A stretch of 64,000 bases of DNA from Acanthochlamys bracteata (lineage: Eukaryota; Streptophyta; Magnoliopsida; Pandanales; Velloziaceae): contig CM034143.1 in NCBI GenBank assembly GCA_019914995.1, positions 3,474,501 to 3,538,500 on the forward strand. Reading direction: 5' to 3'. Position numbers and translations under genes: made by a program. Positions within the stretch are counted from its first letter, which is position 1. Every line of letters starts with the position of its first letter. Below the pieces are notes generated by a model that had not been told where the DNA came from, did no database searches, and saw only the letters and a list, made by a program, of their open reading frames with translations. This document shows, in pieces, positions 36,001-47,869 of this stretch.

Positions 36001-36484
36001 ACAAAGAATAAATTTCTCCCATTTTTTGTAAAATTTCTTTATATTTTGCTTTGAGATTTGAATTGTAGAAACTTCACGATGCCTACTTTCCATAGAAAAA
36101 ACCAAATCAGAAAAAAATTTTGCGAAAGAGATATCGCATTTGCAAAATTACTTGTCAAGAGAGCCTCAAGTTGATATAAGTCAAGTGTTTGTGCAATAGC
36201 AAACTCTAAGGATTTGTTCTTTCTTTGATATGTGATGAAATTCCTTCGGACTTTATTGACTTACTCTTTGACATATGCTCGTTCAATTGTTATAAAGAAA
36301 TCCCCAATCTGTTGACTGACCAAAAGGATATTTGGTTCTAAAGATAGCTTCCGAATAAGTATAGAGCACTTAATGAAAAACCATCTATATTCTGTCCATC
36401 CATCAAATGTAATATAATCTTGTCCAAAACTTAATAATAGTTTTCAAATATTTATTATCATCAAAACACTTGAAATTTCCAACA
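33016..36484 (-). mobile_element. Ty1/copia element, minus strand, broken
   Basis: The upstream LTR is 34415-36484 (on the minus strand it starts TGTTGGAAATTTCAAG; about 2.07 kb). Next to it is a tRNA-Met primer-binding site (ATTGGTATCAGAA on the minus strand, 34402-34414). Gag-like sequence follows, with a charged region ending in a KKKKTVATWSYEDSSSSD tract (about 33350-33580). A partial second LTR lies at 33016-33300, matching about 34415-34690. Of the protein parts only gag-like sequence is recognisable. The fossil has multiple breaks and is fairly old. Frames at 35332-35520, 35538-35738 and 35899-36105 lie inside the LTR and are not genes. Confidence 0.8.
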
Positions 36485-36741
36485 CTCATTATATATTTAA
36501 GGACATTTTATTAATTTTATTATTCTTCAGTTTTATAAGTATTGTTTAATAAGCATCATTTGATTATCTTATAAGTAAGATATTTCATTCAAACACACAA
36601 AATAACCTTAAGTTCCTTAGTTAAATATATATTTATTTTAACCTATATTTTTATTCAAACACACTGAACTTTAGGTGAAAGTATAAATGAAATTTTAGGC
36701 AATCCTATTCTGTTTAACAGATGATATTTAGTGTTTAAAAT
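36485..36741. other. No gene seen
   Basis: Short AT-rich spacer between the copia LTR and the MITE. It ends in that element's target site. Confidence 0.5.
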
Positions 36742-37287
36742 TAGGTGTTCAAATCCGAACTAACCCCATATAAATACCTGAACCAAGCCAATCCAAAAAG
36801 TTTGTTGAATTAGGTTCTTGGGAACAGGTTGGGTGTTAATTAAAGTAGTTGATTACTATTTGGATTATTTGAGATATATATGTGAGAACCCAAAAGTAAG
36901 CCAAAATCAATTCATACAAGTATAAGTATATTTAGAAAAACATTTTGTCAGATTTTTCATAACAAATCTTATTATACTTTCTAGATAATATTTGTACAAC
37001 TTGTCATGATTTACAAATTGTAACTTTATACAATTAGCAACTTTTATAATATTTTAAGACATACATAATATGTGTGTTAAATTTACTGTCGGTTAATTTT
37101 TGATAGTTTATTTAAAATTTTAAATGCAAGTTATATTAGAAATAAAAATCCGCTAAACTAAATCAACAAAGTTTTTGAACCAATCCGATTCAATATTTTG
37201 AGTATGGTCATTTTTAAATTATCACATATGATTGGGTTTTACAGATTTGCATGAAACTTGATCTAACCCGACCCATGTACACCCTTA
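36742..37287. mobile_element. hAT-type MITE, second subfamily
   Basis: A 546-bp element with ends TAGGTGTTCAAATCCGAAC and ...CGACCCATGTACACCCTTA. The target duplication tttaaaat / tttaaaac matches at 7 of 8 positions (36734-36741 and 37288-37295). The TAGGTGT-C ends and 8-bp duplication again indicate hAT, but the interior differs from the 6592-7112 group. Confidence 0.82.
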
Positions 37288-38142
37288 TTTAAAACTATTG
37301 AGTTAAGTTCATACAGTACAAAAAATTCTAATTCGCTGCAATGTCCCAAGGCATGTTTAGGATAGTTGAAAAAAAAGAGCTTTCAACTAAAATGAGCTTT
37401 TTCAGAAATTATTTTCATGATTTAAAAAAAATTATACATATAGTAATTTCATTATAGGTCAAGCCCAAAAAAGATATCAAAAACTCTATGAAAAGCATCT
37501 GTTAGAGTTAGGCGGGTATACCAAACCTTACTTTTATCCCAAAAAAGGAAGGAAGTGCACTAAACTTTTCTATTAATATTTGTAAATTATTTTCAAAAGT
37601 ATTCAGCCACATACTTTCCTAGAAAGCCATAGATAAATAGTGAACACAAGAATTACTAGGGTTGTAGCACTCACACCCATAAAGTGCGTGTTTTAATTAT
37701 ATGGAAGTGAATTTTACAAAATTGAGTTTCATGAAAGTCAAGTTCGGTAAGAAGTGTCGATCTATAGAAGTAGAGGACGGTAATTGAGACACGTGAAGAA
37801 GATTGAAATTAAATTTTGATTAAAATAGATTTTGGTGTAGAAGTGAAAGCGAATATTAGAGTAATAATTAAAACGCATGAATTGATGTAACCCAAAATTT
37901 GGAGGGAGGAAGTAGTTCCTTGCAATTAAAACATGCTCAAAGCAAAGCATGCCGATGTACTATGTTTCATAATAGTAACTATTCCAAACTTTTGTTAAAC
38001 TTGCAAAGAACCTTCTTTTTCTTTCTTTCCTAGCATTTCACACTACTAATTTTGACATACATATAATCCTCAATAAAAAAGAGGCTAATGGAAAGAATCA
38101 TACCAGTAAAGTTCTTCAATTTTCGTGAACAACTATGGACAT
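37288..38142. other. No gene seen
   Basis: AT-rich sequence without recognisable coding content. A 62-codon minus-strand frame at 37762-37950 has no family signature. Confidence 0.45.
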
Positions 38143-41100
38143 TCTAGAATATTCAATGTGATTTCTTGAGCATTACGTTGCGGTATGATTGTTTTAGCTT
38201 CTCTCGCCATTCTTCTTGTCTTTGAAGTGGTTTGATGCCTTAGTAAAATGACTTTGCTGCCAATGCATAGTGATTATATTAAAAAGTCTAGAGAGTAGAA
38301 TAATCTAAGCATTCATGATTTTTATAAGGTGTACTAGATATTTTTGGAGGTAGATATTTTAGAAAAGATATTTTGTAAAGACTTTCTAGAGAAGTAATAT
38401 CCACCGTCGGATCAAAATAATTTTCATCGCCCATTGAGAAAGTAGAGTGGCTATAAATTAGAGGGGATGAACCCTCATTTATGTTAAAGAGGAAAAGTTG
38501 TAACCAAGCAACCTTATATAAAAGTTTTCTTTTTAAAGCTTTCTTTCAAATGTTCCTCTTTCACTAAAGTCCCTTTAGCCCATAGCTTCTTTAGTCATCT
38601 TTGACAGCTATTTTGAAAGTATGCTGACTTAGCTACCCAAAAGAGTATGCTAGAATACCGCACGAGCCAAGATAAAACTTTATACCGTGATAGTTGGTAT
38701 TAGAGCCAATGTTGGGTTAAGGTAGATGGTAACTATTATCAAGGTTATCATCCATGAAGGAAGGGAGAGCGAAAAGAGAACCCTCAACATCATTAATCAA
38801 TGTAACGAAAAGTTTAATGACATTGTGGCAAACATGAATATAAAGTTCACTCGGGAGGATTTGTGGTAGCAGATAGGGTGTGCCAATTCAAAGAGTTAGG
38901 TCAAAGCATCGAGAAACTCGAGCGTGGATACGAACAGCTTCATGGGAAGATATAGGGCGCATTAACGTTGTGGCTGAATCATGTCCCAACTAAGATAACC
39001 CTATCAAAATCTTTCTTTGGTGATATGAATGCTTTTAGGAGGAAGGTTACAACCCTTACGGGAAGAGATAAAAGGGTGGGCCAACGAGTTGAGGGATATA
39101 AAAGAGGACTAGAGACTAGGGCCTTTTATAAAATGGTAGTCATACACGGGAGAGTTGTCATATGGTCTCAATGCAAACTCCTTTAACAGTAGAACTTTCC
39201 AAACCTAAGGCGTAAAAAGGGGTGCAAAACACAAAAAATATGGACAACTTTTTGTGTAGCTTGGAGCAGCTACTTAAAAACGCCAATATCACAACAAATG
39301 CAAGTAAGATCGACCATGCAATCTTTTACCTTAAGGATACCACAATAGCGTGGTGGAAGAAAATAAATGTCGAGACTAAGAGGGACACCTACACCATTGT
39401 CACTCGGACGCTTATATGAAAGAGCTCAAGCAGAAATTTTATCCAGTGAATATTGAGCACGAAGTAACAGTAAAACTTCTACCTTCACATAGTAAGGCAG
39501 CATAAGAGCTTATATGAAGGAGTTTTTATAGTTGACCTTAAGGAATCACGACTCTACAAAAAATGAGGCCTCTTTACCTTTATGGATAGATTACAAACAT
39601 AGCCTAGGTTGGAGGTTCAATGTAAGGGAGTCAAGATCTTAACTCTAAAATTGCGATTGTTGAGTTCTGTATTGAATTTGAAAGTCCGAAAAGAATAAAA
39701 CTTAAAGGAGCTTCAAGAACAACTACGGGGTAGATGACTATCAAATTCAATAAGGCACCACATGAATCAGCAAAATTCAAAGGAGGCTACAATAAAGGCC
39801 AAGGAAGCAATCTTGAGTTCAAAGAAACGGTAAGCCACAATTAAAATGTTTCCATCGTGATGGACGACACTTGACGAGAGATTGCTTAAAATGAGGCAAA
39901 CGTTTCACCTTGATTGAGATATTGGACGAGCTACAATAACCATATAAAAGTAGCGAAGTTGGGCTCTTTATAACTCCTCAATTCCATCAAAGTCAAAGAA
40001 GAGAGCAAAAAGCGAGGTGAAGATTGGCTGTGCATTATGGCCAAGATTAATTGGTAAAAGGTCTCCGCTTTGGTTGATGTAGGGCTAACCTATAAATTTC
40101 TCAAGGAGAAGAAAGCAAAATGACTTGGTATCAATTACGATAGGGATAAGGATGGCTATAAGAGGTCAACTCCAAGCCCAAATCAATTTTAGTTGTTACT
40201 CATGCAGTAAAGGATTGCTTATGTGAGTGGTGCTACCTTATGAAATTCTCTATTGTGAATATGGATGGTTATTCTATAATCCTTAAAACAGACTTTCTAT
40301 ATAGCATGAATGTTGTACCTATCCCCTTTGTAAATTCTATATAGACCTTTTATAAGGATGATACATACATGATACTTTTGTTGCAAGAAGCGAATCTTCA
40401 AACTAAGAATATCTCAGCAATGCATATTTAGAAGAAGACATACTTTGCTGCACTGAAGAAGAAGAGCCTAAACGTCTAGACAACCTATCGAAGTGATCTG
40501 AAAGTCATGCCGACAAAGATGCCGAAGAAGTTGCTAAGATAGACCATATGAAGATGGAGCCTAGCACGAGGCAACCTATTGTAGTGCCCAATTATAAGGC
40601 GCATCTAGAGTAGGAATATTGAGGGGTTCCACAATATCTGTCCACAACTGCTTTGGGAATAGGTTGGGAAGTATGCCACAATATGGTTGTTTTGACTTCT
40701 CTTTATATCTTTCTTGCCTTTGTGAAGTGCCCTATTGCCTTGGTAAATGACTTGTTGCTAAGGAAATGTACCTTACATTAGGAATGTTTAGATTAGAGTA
40801 GAATACTTAGACTTTTAAGATTTTTTGATAGAGCATAATAAATATCTTAGGAGCTGAAAATATTTTGTAAGAGATATTTTGTAGGACTTTTATAGAGAGA
40901 TAATTTACATTGTCTCATCAATGTAATCACCACCATTCATTAACAGTGGCTACAAATAGGAAGGGATTAACCCTCATTAGTAATAACCACTTCATAAAAT
41001 AGCTTTTCCAAAACTTGCGTTCCTATTTTTCCTTAAGTTCCTTTAGCTCATAGCATTACTTAGGTATATTTTTGGAAGTAAGGTTGATTTAGCTACCAAA

Positions 41101-41146
41101 ATGGGTGTGACAATGCAGCACAATTAAAGATAAACGTCTATCCAAT
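38143..41146 (+). mobile_element. Small Ty3/gypsy element with two LTRs and gag/protease-like sequence only, broken
   Basis: Related LTR sequences flank the unit (about 38143-38693 and about 40640-41146). They share ordered blocks such as aagatattttgtaa-gactttctagaga, ggctataaa and gatttagctacc. After the first LTR comes a primer-binding site, TTGGTATTAGAGCC (38694-38707). Gag-like sequence follows, with a coiled-coil-like start (about 38760-38900) and a stretch matching the chromovirus-type gag core (about 39240-39420, FYLKDTTIAWW). A weak protease-like region is near 40240. No reverse transcriptase or integrase is recognised, so it was probably a non-autonomous derivative. The element is old, with many breaks and approximate ends. 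Confidence 0.65.
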
Positions 41147-41663
41147 CAAGGTTGTCAAAATCGAAATCTTAAGTAGGATTGTTACATTTGAATACAATTG
41201 TAAAATCAAAATTTTAAATTAAAATCGTAAAATTTTACATACTGATAAATTTTATAAAAAACTTTTTTAATACCATTAAGGATCTTTATAAAAAAATATT
41301 AATATTTAAAAAATATTTTAGTACATTTACAAATTAAAATTTTTTTTTTCAAATTTCATTAGAAAACTCCTCTATATCTTATAAAAAAATTTCTCAAAAT
41401 TATACATTTTTAGAAACCTGATTAAATTTTATAAAATTCTCTAAAATTTATAAAAAAACTCCCTCAAATTCAATTAATTACAAAAATTCTTTCAAAGTAA
41501 AATCGTAAAAATATTGAAATCTTAATGATTTTAAGATTTAAATCAGGATCCGGATAAAATTTTACTCAAAATAAAATTTTACTTAAAATATGATTATTTT
41601 GTTAAAATAAAATAATAAAAATTAAAAAATTTTAAAATTTAAATCAAAATTATGATAACTTTG
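41147..41663. mobile_element. MITE with CAAGGTTGTC / CAAAGTTATC inverted ends
   Basis: A 517-bp AT-rich element. The left end CAAGGTTGTCAAAATCG and the inverted right end CAAAGTTATCATAATTT form imperfect terminal inverted repeats. The flanking 8-mers tatccaat and cgttcaat agree at 5 of 8 positions, a weak target duplication. It is the fullest of three related copies here (others at 3395-3509 and 28867-29044). It sits directly at the end of the gypsy LTR. Confidence 0.6.
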
Positions 41664-44123
41664 CGTTCAATTAGCATCAGCAAAAAGAAATAGTTGCTTT
41701 GGATGGTATAGTTTTATGTGAAATTTCAGTTGTAGTAAATATACATGATGATAGTACTGATTCTATATTGAAGCTTAGAGTTAATTAGTTGCAAGTCTGG
41801 TTAAGAGGAAAGTTCAACAACACGGAGGCGTACAATCCACGAGGATTCAATATGCAAGAAAGATTTCAATGGAGTGATTTGGAGATATACAATGCATCTA
41901 GTATGATCAGAACCTTTATTATTTTATGTTTTCATTGACGAAACATATTGTCGCTGGAAAATCATGTCTGTACCTTTCTTTCACTGCAAAACAAAAACAA
42001 AGACAATATTTCACGTTAATAACCAAGGTAGTCCTTTTTGCTAACACACTACATACAAATTAAAGTACATACCTTTACTGCTTTGGAGTCCAAAATTGCA
42101 CAAGTATCTCTAAATTGAATCTTACTTTTGTACTGAGCTGGGTTCAGTTTTTAGGTTTCCAGCAATGTAGTTAAGCATCTATCGCTATTAGTTTACTAGC
42201 TACAAAAGATCTAGTTAAACAGCCATGCTCTTACGGTTAGCGATAACATAAAGTCATAGAAACTATGCTAACTATTAAAATGAAACTAATAACTAAAAAA
42301 GAAGTAAAAAAGAAAATAAATATTTAATTCTACATAATCTTGAATGATAAAAGTAGTACTTTTTATAAACCCTATCTCGTATTATTTTGACCAGAGTCCA
42401 TGGCGCCTAAGAATTTCCTTCCAATCAAAATATCTAGCTAAGTTGGTAAGTAAAGTTACCTTATTCTACTAGTTATCGAATAACTTATTCTTAGCTACTA
42501 TGGACTTATTAAGCATTGTACTCTGCTCACGCATGGCTTGTCATTTGTGCCTCGATCCCTTAAGCACGTCCCAAAGCCCTCTCACTTGGCTCCGTGACAC
42601 GCCTTGCAACAATGCAAAACCCTGTATATAATAGAGTTTTTCCTTATTTCAAAGTCCTAGTCACTACTATATTACCAAAATATAGATTCAAAGATTTGCA
42701 AGTTAGGTGTTTGACAAAGTTGCCAAAACAGTGTGGAAGAAAGAGACAGAGATAGAGATAACAAAACAGGAGACAGGAGTCTAACACCTAGTTAGAATGA
42801 ATCGATAGTAGAGAAGAAAAGCGTGGAGACGAGAAGAAGACAGAGCATGTTTACTTTTCAATAAAACATATTTTTAAAAATAAAATAAATTTTAATACTT
42901 TATTTTATATCAAAAAATTACTTCGAGTATTTATTTTTTCAACAAGGAAATATATTTATTTTCAATAAAAACTTTTTAATAATTTAGTTTTGAATAATTT
43001 ATTTATCAATTTAATAAACAAAATAAACATGATAAAGACAAACTGCAGAGCCATCTAGAAAAACTATAGTGGGATCAGTAGAGAATCAACGGGTGCCAGA
43101 AGCGTAGAAGTATGTTGTCCCTCTTCTACAGCTCTACTACTTTTGTCCTATTGTTTTGTTGTTTGCGTTGTGGTGTTTGCTTGCCCACCTCAACATCTGC
43201 TCTCTACACTCGATCGATCTCATTTATTGATTTTATTGTGGCGGCTAGATAACATTTCTTTCTTTTTCTTCCTGGGAACCCAATTATTCAGCCTTTTGGG
43301 CACCTTGTATTTGGGAGATTTCAAGACTTTTGGACTAGCAACTAGACTAAAACATCCTTTTTTAATCACCAAAAGAAATCATGTACATGTTATTTAAATA
43401 TATATCTCTATTCCGCAAATTCTTTTGATATTTTGGAAAGAAAAATCCTATCAAGCAATAACTTATTATCTCCATTTGAGTTGCGTATCATGTGGTGAGT
43501 GAGTTCGCTTCCACACTAGCAGACATATGCCACTAGCTATTGGGGATTCACCTTTGAAGCAAGAGAAGACATGTGCCTCTAGAAACAAGTGCGTCCCCGG
43601 ACTTCGTTTGTTTCTTTTTTCTTTTTTACCTTTTTGAGGTAACTAACAACGCGATGATTTGAACTCCCACGTGTGGTAGTGTGGTGTCCTTACCCACCAA
43701 AGTTAGTTAGTTGTGAATTACAAGTGCACTCAAACTTCAACTAATAGCCTTGGGTCGGACGTGGTTGTGTGTGTTAGATATTAAACTAGTGGGCCTTTCT
43801 TTCAATGTGATGATTGTAATACGTCTGAACATCATTGATATGCATATGATATTACACCAATGAAGAGACACGAAGACCTTTTGTGCTTCGTAGTTATGTA
43901 TGAGTAGCTGCAAGTGATTTGCAGAGCTCAAGAGGTTGCTCTTATTTGTATGTTATCCACCATCCAAACACCCCTTACGTTTGTTACGGAGGCATAGGCC
44001 TTATACAATTGCATGTGTAATATTACTTGCAATATTTCAACACATTTATTCTCGTTTCTCATTGCTTCAAGAAGAGTTGGTGAGATATTTAGGATTTCTA
44101 GGTGTGGGAAATTTATTACCTTA
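41664..44123. other. Unassigned intergenic sequence
   Basis: No recognisable gene. A small AT-rich segment at about 42847-43035 has inverted ends (GCATGTTTACTTTTC / ATCATGTTTATTTTG) and may be a short MITE. The frame at 43143-43397 is hydrophobic, rich in Phe and Leu, and matches nothing I know. Confidence 0.4.
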
Positions 44124-46280
44124 TGTTAGAACTCAAATGTTAATTTTGATAATTACAAAATATTAAGAATTATAGTTCATGATTTAGGATGAACTAATCA
44201 CTTAAAATAAAGTTCTGTAGGATTTTGCAAATATGATTCATCGTACTCCTAACAAACAACAAGCCGACTATAGTACAAAGAGAACCATCACCTACAGAAT
44301 ACCGCTAAATAGCCAGCTGCCTGCATTTGATATCGTTTGTGAGGCGTAAGAATGAAAATTCCTCACCATGTATAGAAATAGAGCATTGACGATTTCGAGT
44401 AGAGACAGTAGAGTATATTAAAAAAGAGGAGCAATCAGCTGATTAAATGATACACCCTCACCGCTAATAAATAGTCAACCCTAGAAGATTGACGCCATCA
44501 GCAACATTTCAATACAAAATACCAGCATGCTCAAAACTCCAACAAAGCAACAACACTACAATAAAGCTGGAGGAATGAGCCAGCAATAAACCCATATGAA
44601 GAGCAAGACCAATACACAACAATCAGAAGATCAAAGTCATGGACCAAGGAGCTAACAAAGTAACATACATTGAACTTCATAGATTAAGTCAACATTCAAA
44701 TTTTTATAGACACTGCAGAAGAGTAAAAAAATCTAGATACAATGACAGAGATGATCATCTCAGTAGAAGTAGAAGACTAATAATGATTCAATTTTCAAGC
44801 ATATTCATTGAAGAGCAAAATTCAGTGATGGAGCTTAACAACAAGATCAAATGTAGTTTGTTTAAAATTTAGTGAATTTACAGCTCCTGTTATAAAGCAA
44901 TCGTGAATGTAGGCAAAAATTTTACCGAACTACGTAAATTTTTTGTGTTGTCTCTACCTATGTCAATTTGCTTGCTGGTTAATTTTGATTACTAACATTT
45001 ACCTCAGTGGAAATAATCCGAAACATATCTAGCTACATAACTGCTATTTGTAGAAAGTTCTATTTGACAAATTTTTTTAATTATTAATATAACTCATCAC
45101 TCTACTCTTGAGTTGATCTTACAGGTTTGTCTAACAAGTGGTATTAGAGTATACCTCTAAATCAAAGGTTTAATAGCCTTGCGATAAAAGATCCATATGG
45201 CTAAGATTTATTCCTATAGCTTTTGAAGGTAAGTCATTCAATTGACCTCCCCTCTTTGACAGAACCAACTATGGGTACTGGAAGACTAAGATGGATTTTC
45301 ATTTGAGCACAAGACTTCATGCTCTGTAAGATTGTACGTGATGGATCTATCACACCAGCAAAGACTAGTTCAAATGAAGGAAAATTCCAAAAATAGAAGA
45401 TGAATACACTAACAAGGAAGAAAAATTAATCTTACTAAACGACAGAGCTATGAACCTCTCTACTGTGCACTTGATTCCATTGAATTTAATAGAATCAATG
45501 CATGCCACACAACTAAGAAAATATGGGATCAATTTGAAATAACACATGACGGACATTTTAGGTCTTGAAAAATATGTGCATGTGTTATTTGATGAGATTA
45601 ACAAAGAGCCGAGAAAGGAATTAGACTCTGTTGCAGGTCTAGATGCAGAGAAATTACATCAGTCGCCTGCGAAATAACAAGGAGCTCTAGAGGAGAAGTT
45701 AGCAAACAAACATTTAGTTGAGATGCAGACAGAAAGTGAGCAAGTATCCATTGATCAAACTGATCCAGCTAAAAATGATGAAATAGTTTATAAACCTTTC
45801 AAACATAGATTCAGTCATCTACATGAAATATCATAGGTAATGTAAAGAACTCGATCTCAATTTAAAAACAATTTTATTGAATATTCTGGAATTGTGTCAA
45901 ACTTTGAACCTAAGTGTATTCTTGATGATTTGAAAGATGATTCATGGATTGTTGCTATGCAAGAAGAATTAAATCAATTTGAGAAACACAATGTGTGGCA
46001 TCTAGTTAAGAAACCATTAAATAAATCCATTATAGGAACTAAATGGGTATTTTAAAAAAAATGGATCAAAGTGGTATATCATTAGAAATAAAACTAGATT
46101 TGTGGCTAAAATGTACACTAGGAAAAATGCATTAATTTTGGTGAAACATATGTCCTTGTTGCACATCTTGAAGCCATCAGAATACTGTTTGCATTATTAT
46201 GCTATAAAGACTTCAAGTTTTTTTAAATGGATTTTAAAAGTGCTTTTCTAAATGGTTTTCTAAAGAAATTAATTTACATT
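44124..46280 (+). mobile_element. Ty1/copia element, left part: 5' LTR, primer site, gag- and RT-like sequence, broken
   Basis: The LTR at 44124-45136 (TGTTAGAAC...GTCTAACA, about 1.0 kb) is followed by AGTGGTATTAGAG (45137-45149), a tRNA-Met primer-binding site. Gag-like sequence starts near 45210 (PPLFDRTNYGYWKTKMD). The start of the copia reverse transcriptase region is at about 45900-46270 (DSWIVAMQEELNQFEKHNVW, then KSAFLNGFL). It is interrupted at 46281 by an LTR of another copia family, and related sequence resumes near 50440. Fossil with several breaks. Confidence 0.82.
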
Positions 46281-47869
46281 TGTTGGAATCATAAGGATAA
46301 TTTTGATGATAACAAAGAATTAAGAACTATGATTTATAAAAGGTTAATAATCTGAAAACAAGTTCTGCAGGATTAGACAAACAAAGATCATTTAATTTAC
46401 AGCAGACAAAAACAATAATCATACAGCCAACTGCTGTGCTACTACTGAAGCGGGACAGAGGACAGCATACGGGACAGAGAATGCCACAGCAACATCACAG
46501 TTAGCTGCTCGACTGCTTGAAGCGGGACAGAGAACAGCATACGGGACAGATGCCACAGCCATATAACAGCCAACTGCTATGCTGCTACTGAAATGGGACA
46601 GAGAACAACATACGGGACAGAGGATGCAACAGCCACATTACAGTCAGTTGTTTGGCTACTGAAGCATATGCAGACTTCTCTGTTTCGGGACAGACCCATA
46701 TGTTCAACGGCAACGAAGTTTTCCTTACTTTTAAAAATCTTCTGGACTCGCAGCGGACTGAAGCATTTCAAACAGAAGATTTACAAGAGCTAATTCAAAG
46801 AAAAGGAAAGCTTAATAATCAAGAGAAGAAAGCATATTATACAAATCAAAGTTTTTTGATCAAGTCAAGCAGTCAACAAAGCATTGCATTTATTATGGAC
46901 AAGCGCAATCAACTCATTGAATCTCAGAAAGCACTTTAGCCAAATCAAGCTCTCAACAACTGGCGGCAAGATTCAAAATTCTACAGCGCATTTAATGCTA
47001 TTAAGATCTTGCATTAACACAGCTGAAAGAAACTTGGAAGCAATTGGTTAACCGTTTGACAGTAACGCCTCTTCTCTGACGTGAAGAACCAGCGCCAACG
47101 GCAACATTCCTCAACGGCTCCTGCACAGTGAAGAAACTATAAGAAGGAAGCCACAGCAACAAAGAAAAAATAGAGTGGAGAAAAAGAGAGAACATAAGAA
47201 ATCAGAAGTGGAGAAAACATACAAGAAAAATAGAGGTAGAAAGAACACAAACAAAACAGAGGTATACAAGAACTCTACCACTCTACACAAACGAAGCGTG
47301 CTGCTGGACACGAACTCCACTACTCCACACAAACAAATCTTGCTGCAAATCATACTGAAGAAATCTCTCAGCAACCTCTCCGATCATCTCATCTGAATCA
47401 CATCATAAACACTCAACATTCACGAGATAGATCCTGCGCTCAATACTTGTTTATTTTCTTGTAACTTGTTACTGACCTTGTGAAGGTGGTGCTGCGGGCA
47501 CCGGTAAAGGAAGCTCAGGTAGAGCTTGGTGTAAGCTCTTAGACCTTGTAATAGTGCTAGCAAATCAGCCAGGGGGACAGGCGTGTCCAGAAGGCTAGTA
47601 GGGGTTGTCTTGGCGAAGAAACCCGGTAGAGTATGTGTGCTTGGCGAAGCACTTCGCTCTAGGTGTATTTGTAGCTTATTAAAGGTCTAGTGAAGCTTTG
47701 GCTCTGGTGATAGAGCGACCGTGGATGTAGGCAAAGGGGTTTTGCCGAACCACGTTAAATATCCTGAGCACTACTCTTTGTCACTTCTGTCAGTAAACAC
47801 ACTAACTCTTCTGTCTGCAGGTTACAGCAATGACACAGCCGGCTGTCAGCTCTCTGCCAGTAGGATAAC
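46281..47869 (+). mobile_element. LTR of a Ty1/copia element (copy B), 3' end incomplete
   Basis: It starts TGTTGGAATCATAAGGATAA and follows the same sequence as the minus-strand solo LTR at 9934-11444 nearly end to end. The homology stops at about 47869 (CCAGTAGGATAAC), where minus-strand chromovirus sequence begins. No internal coding region of its own family is visible. It inserted into the copia element that starts at 44124. Confidence 0.85.
46430..46660 (+). repeat. Three tandem units of about 70-75 bp inside LTR copy B
   Basis: The unit containing GAAGCGGGACAGAG-ACAGCATACGGGACAG followed by ATGCCACAGCC and an ACAGTTAGCTGCT-like end occurs three times (about 46430-46501, 46502-46570, 46571-46644). 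The corresponding part of copy A (about 11215-11310) has one such unit. Confidence 0.8.

Noticed and set aside
43143-43397. 84-codon hydrophobic frame
   Set aside because: T-rich sequence gives Phe/Leu runs by chance; no family, splice or start context supports it.
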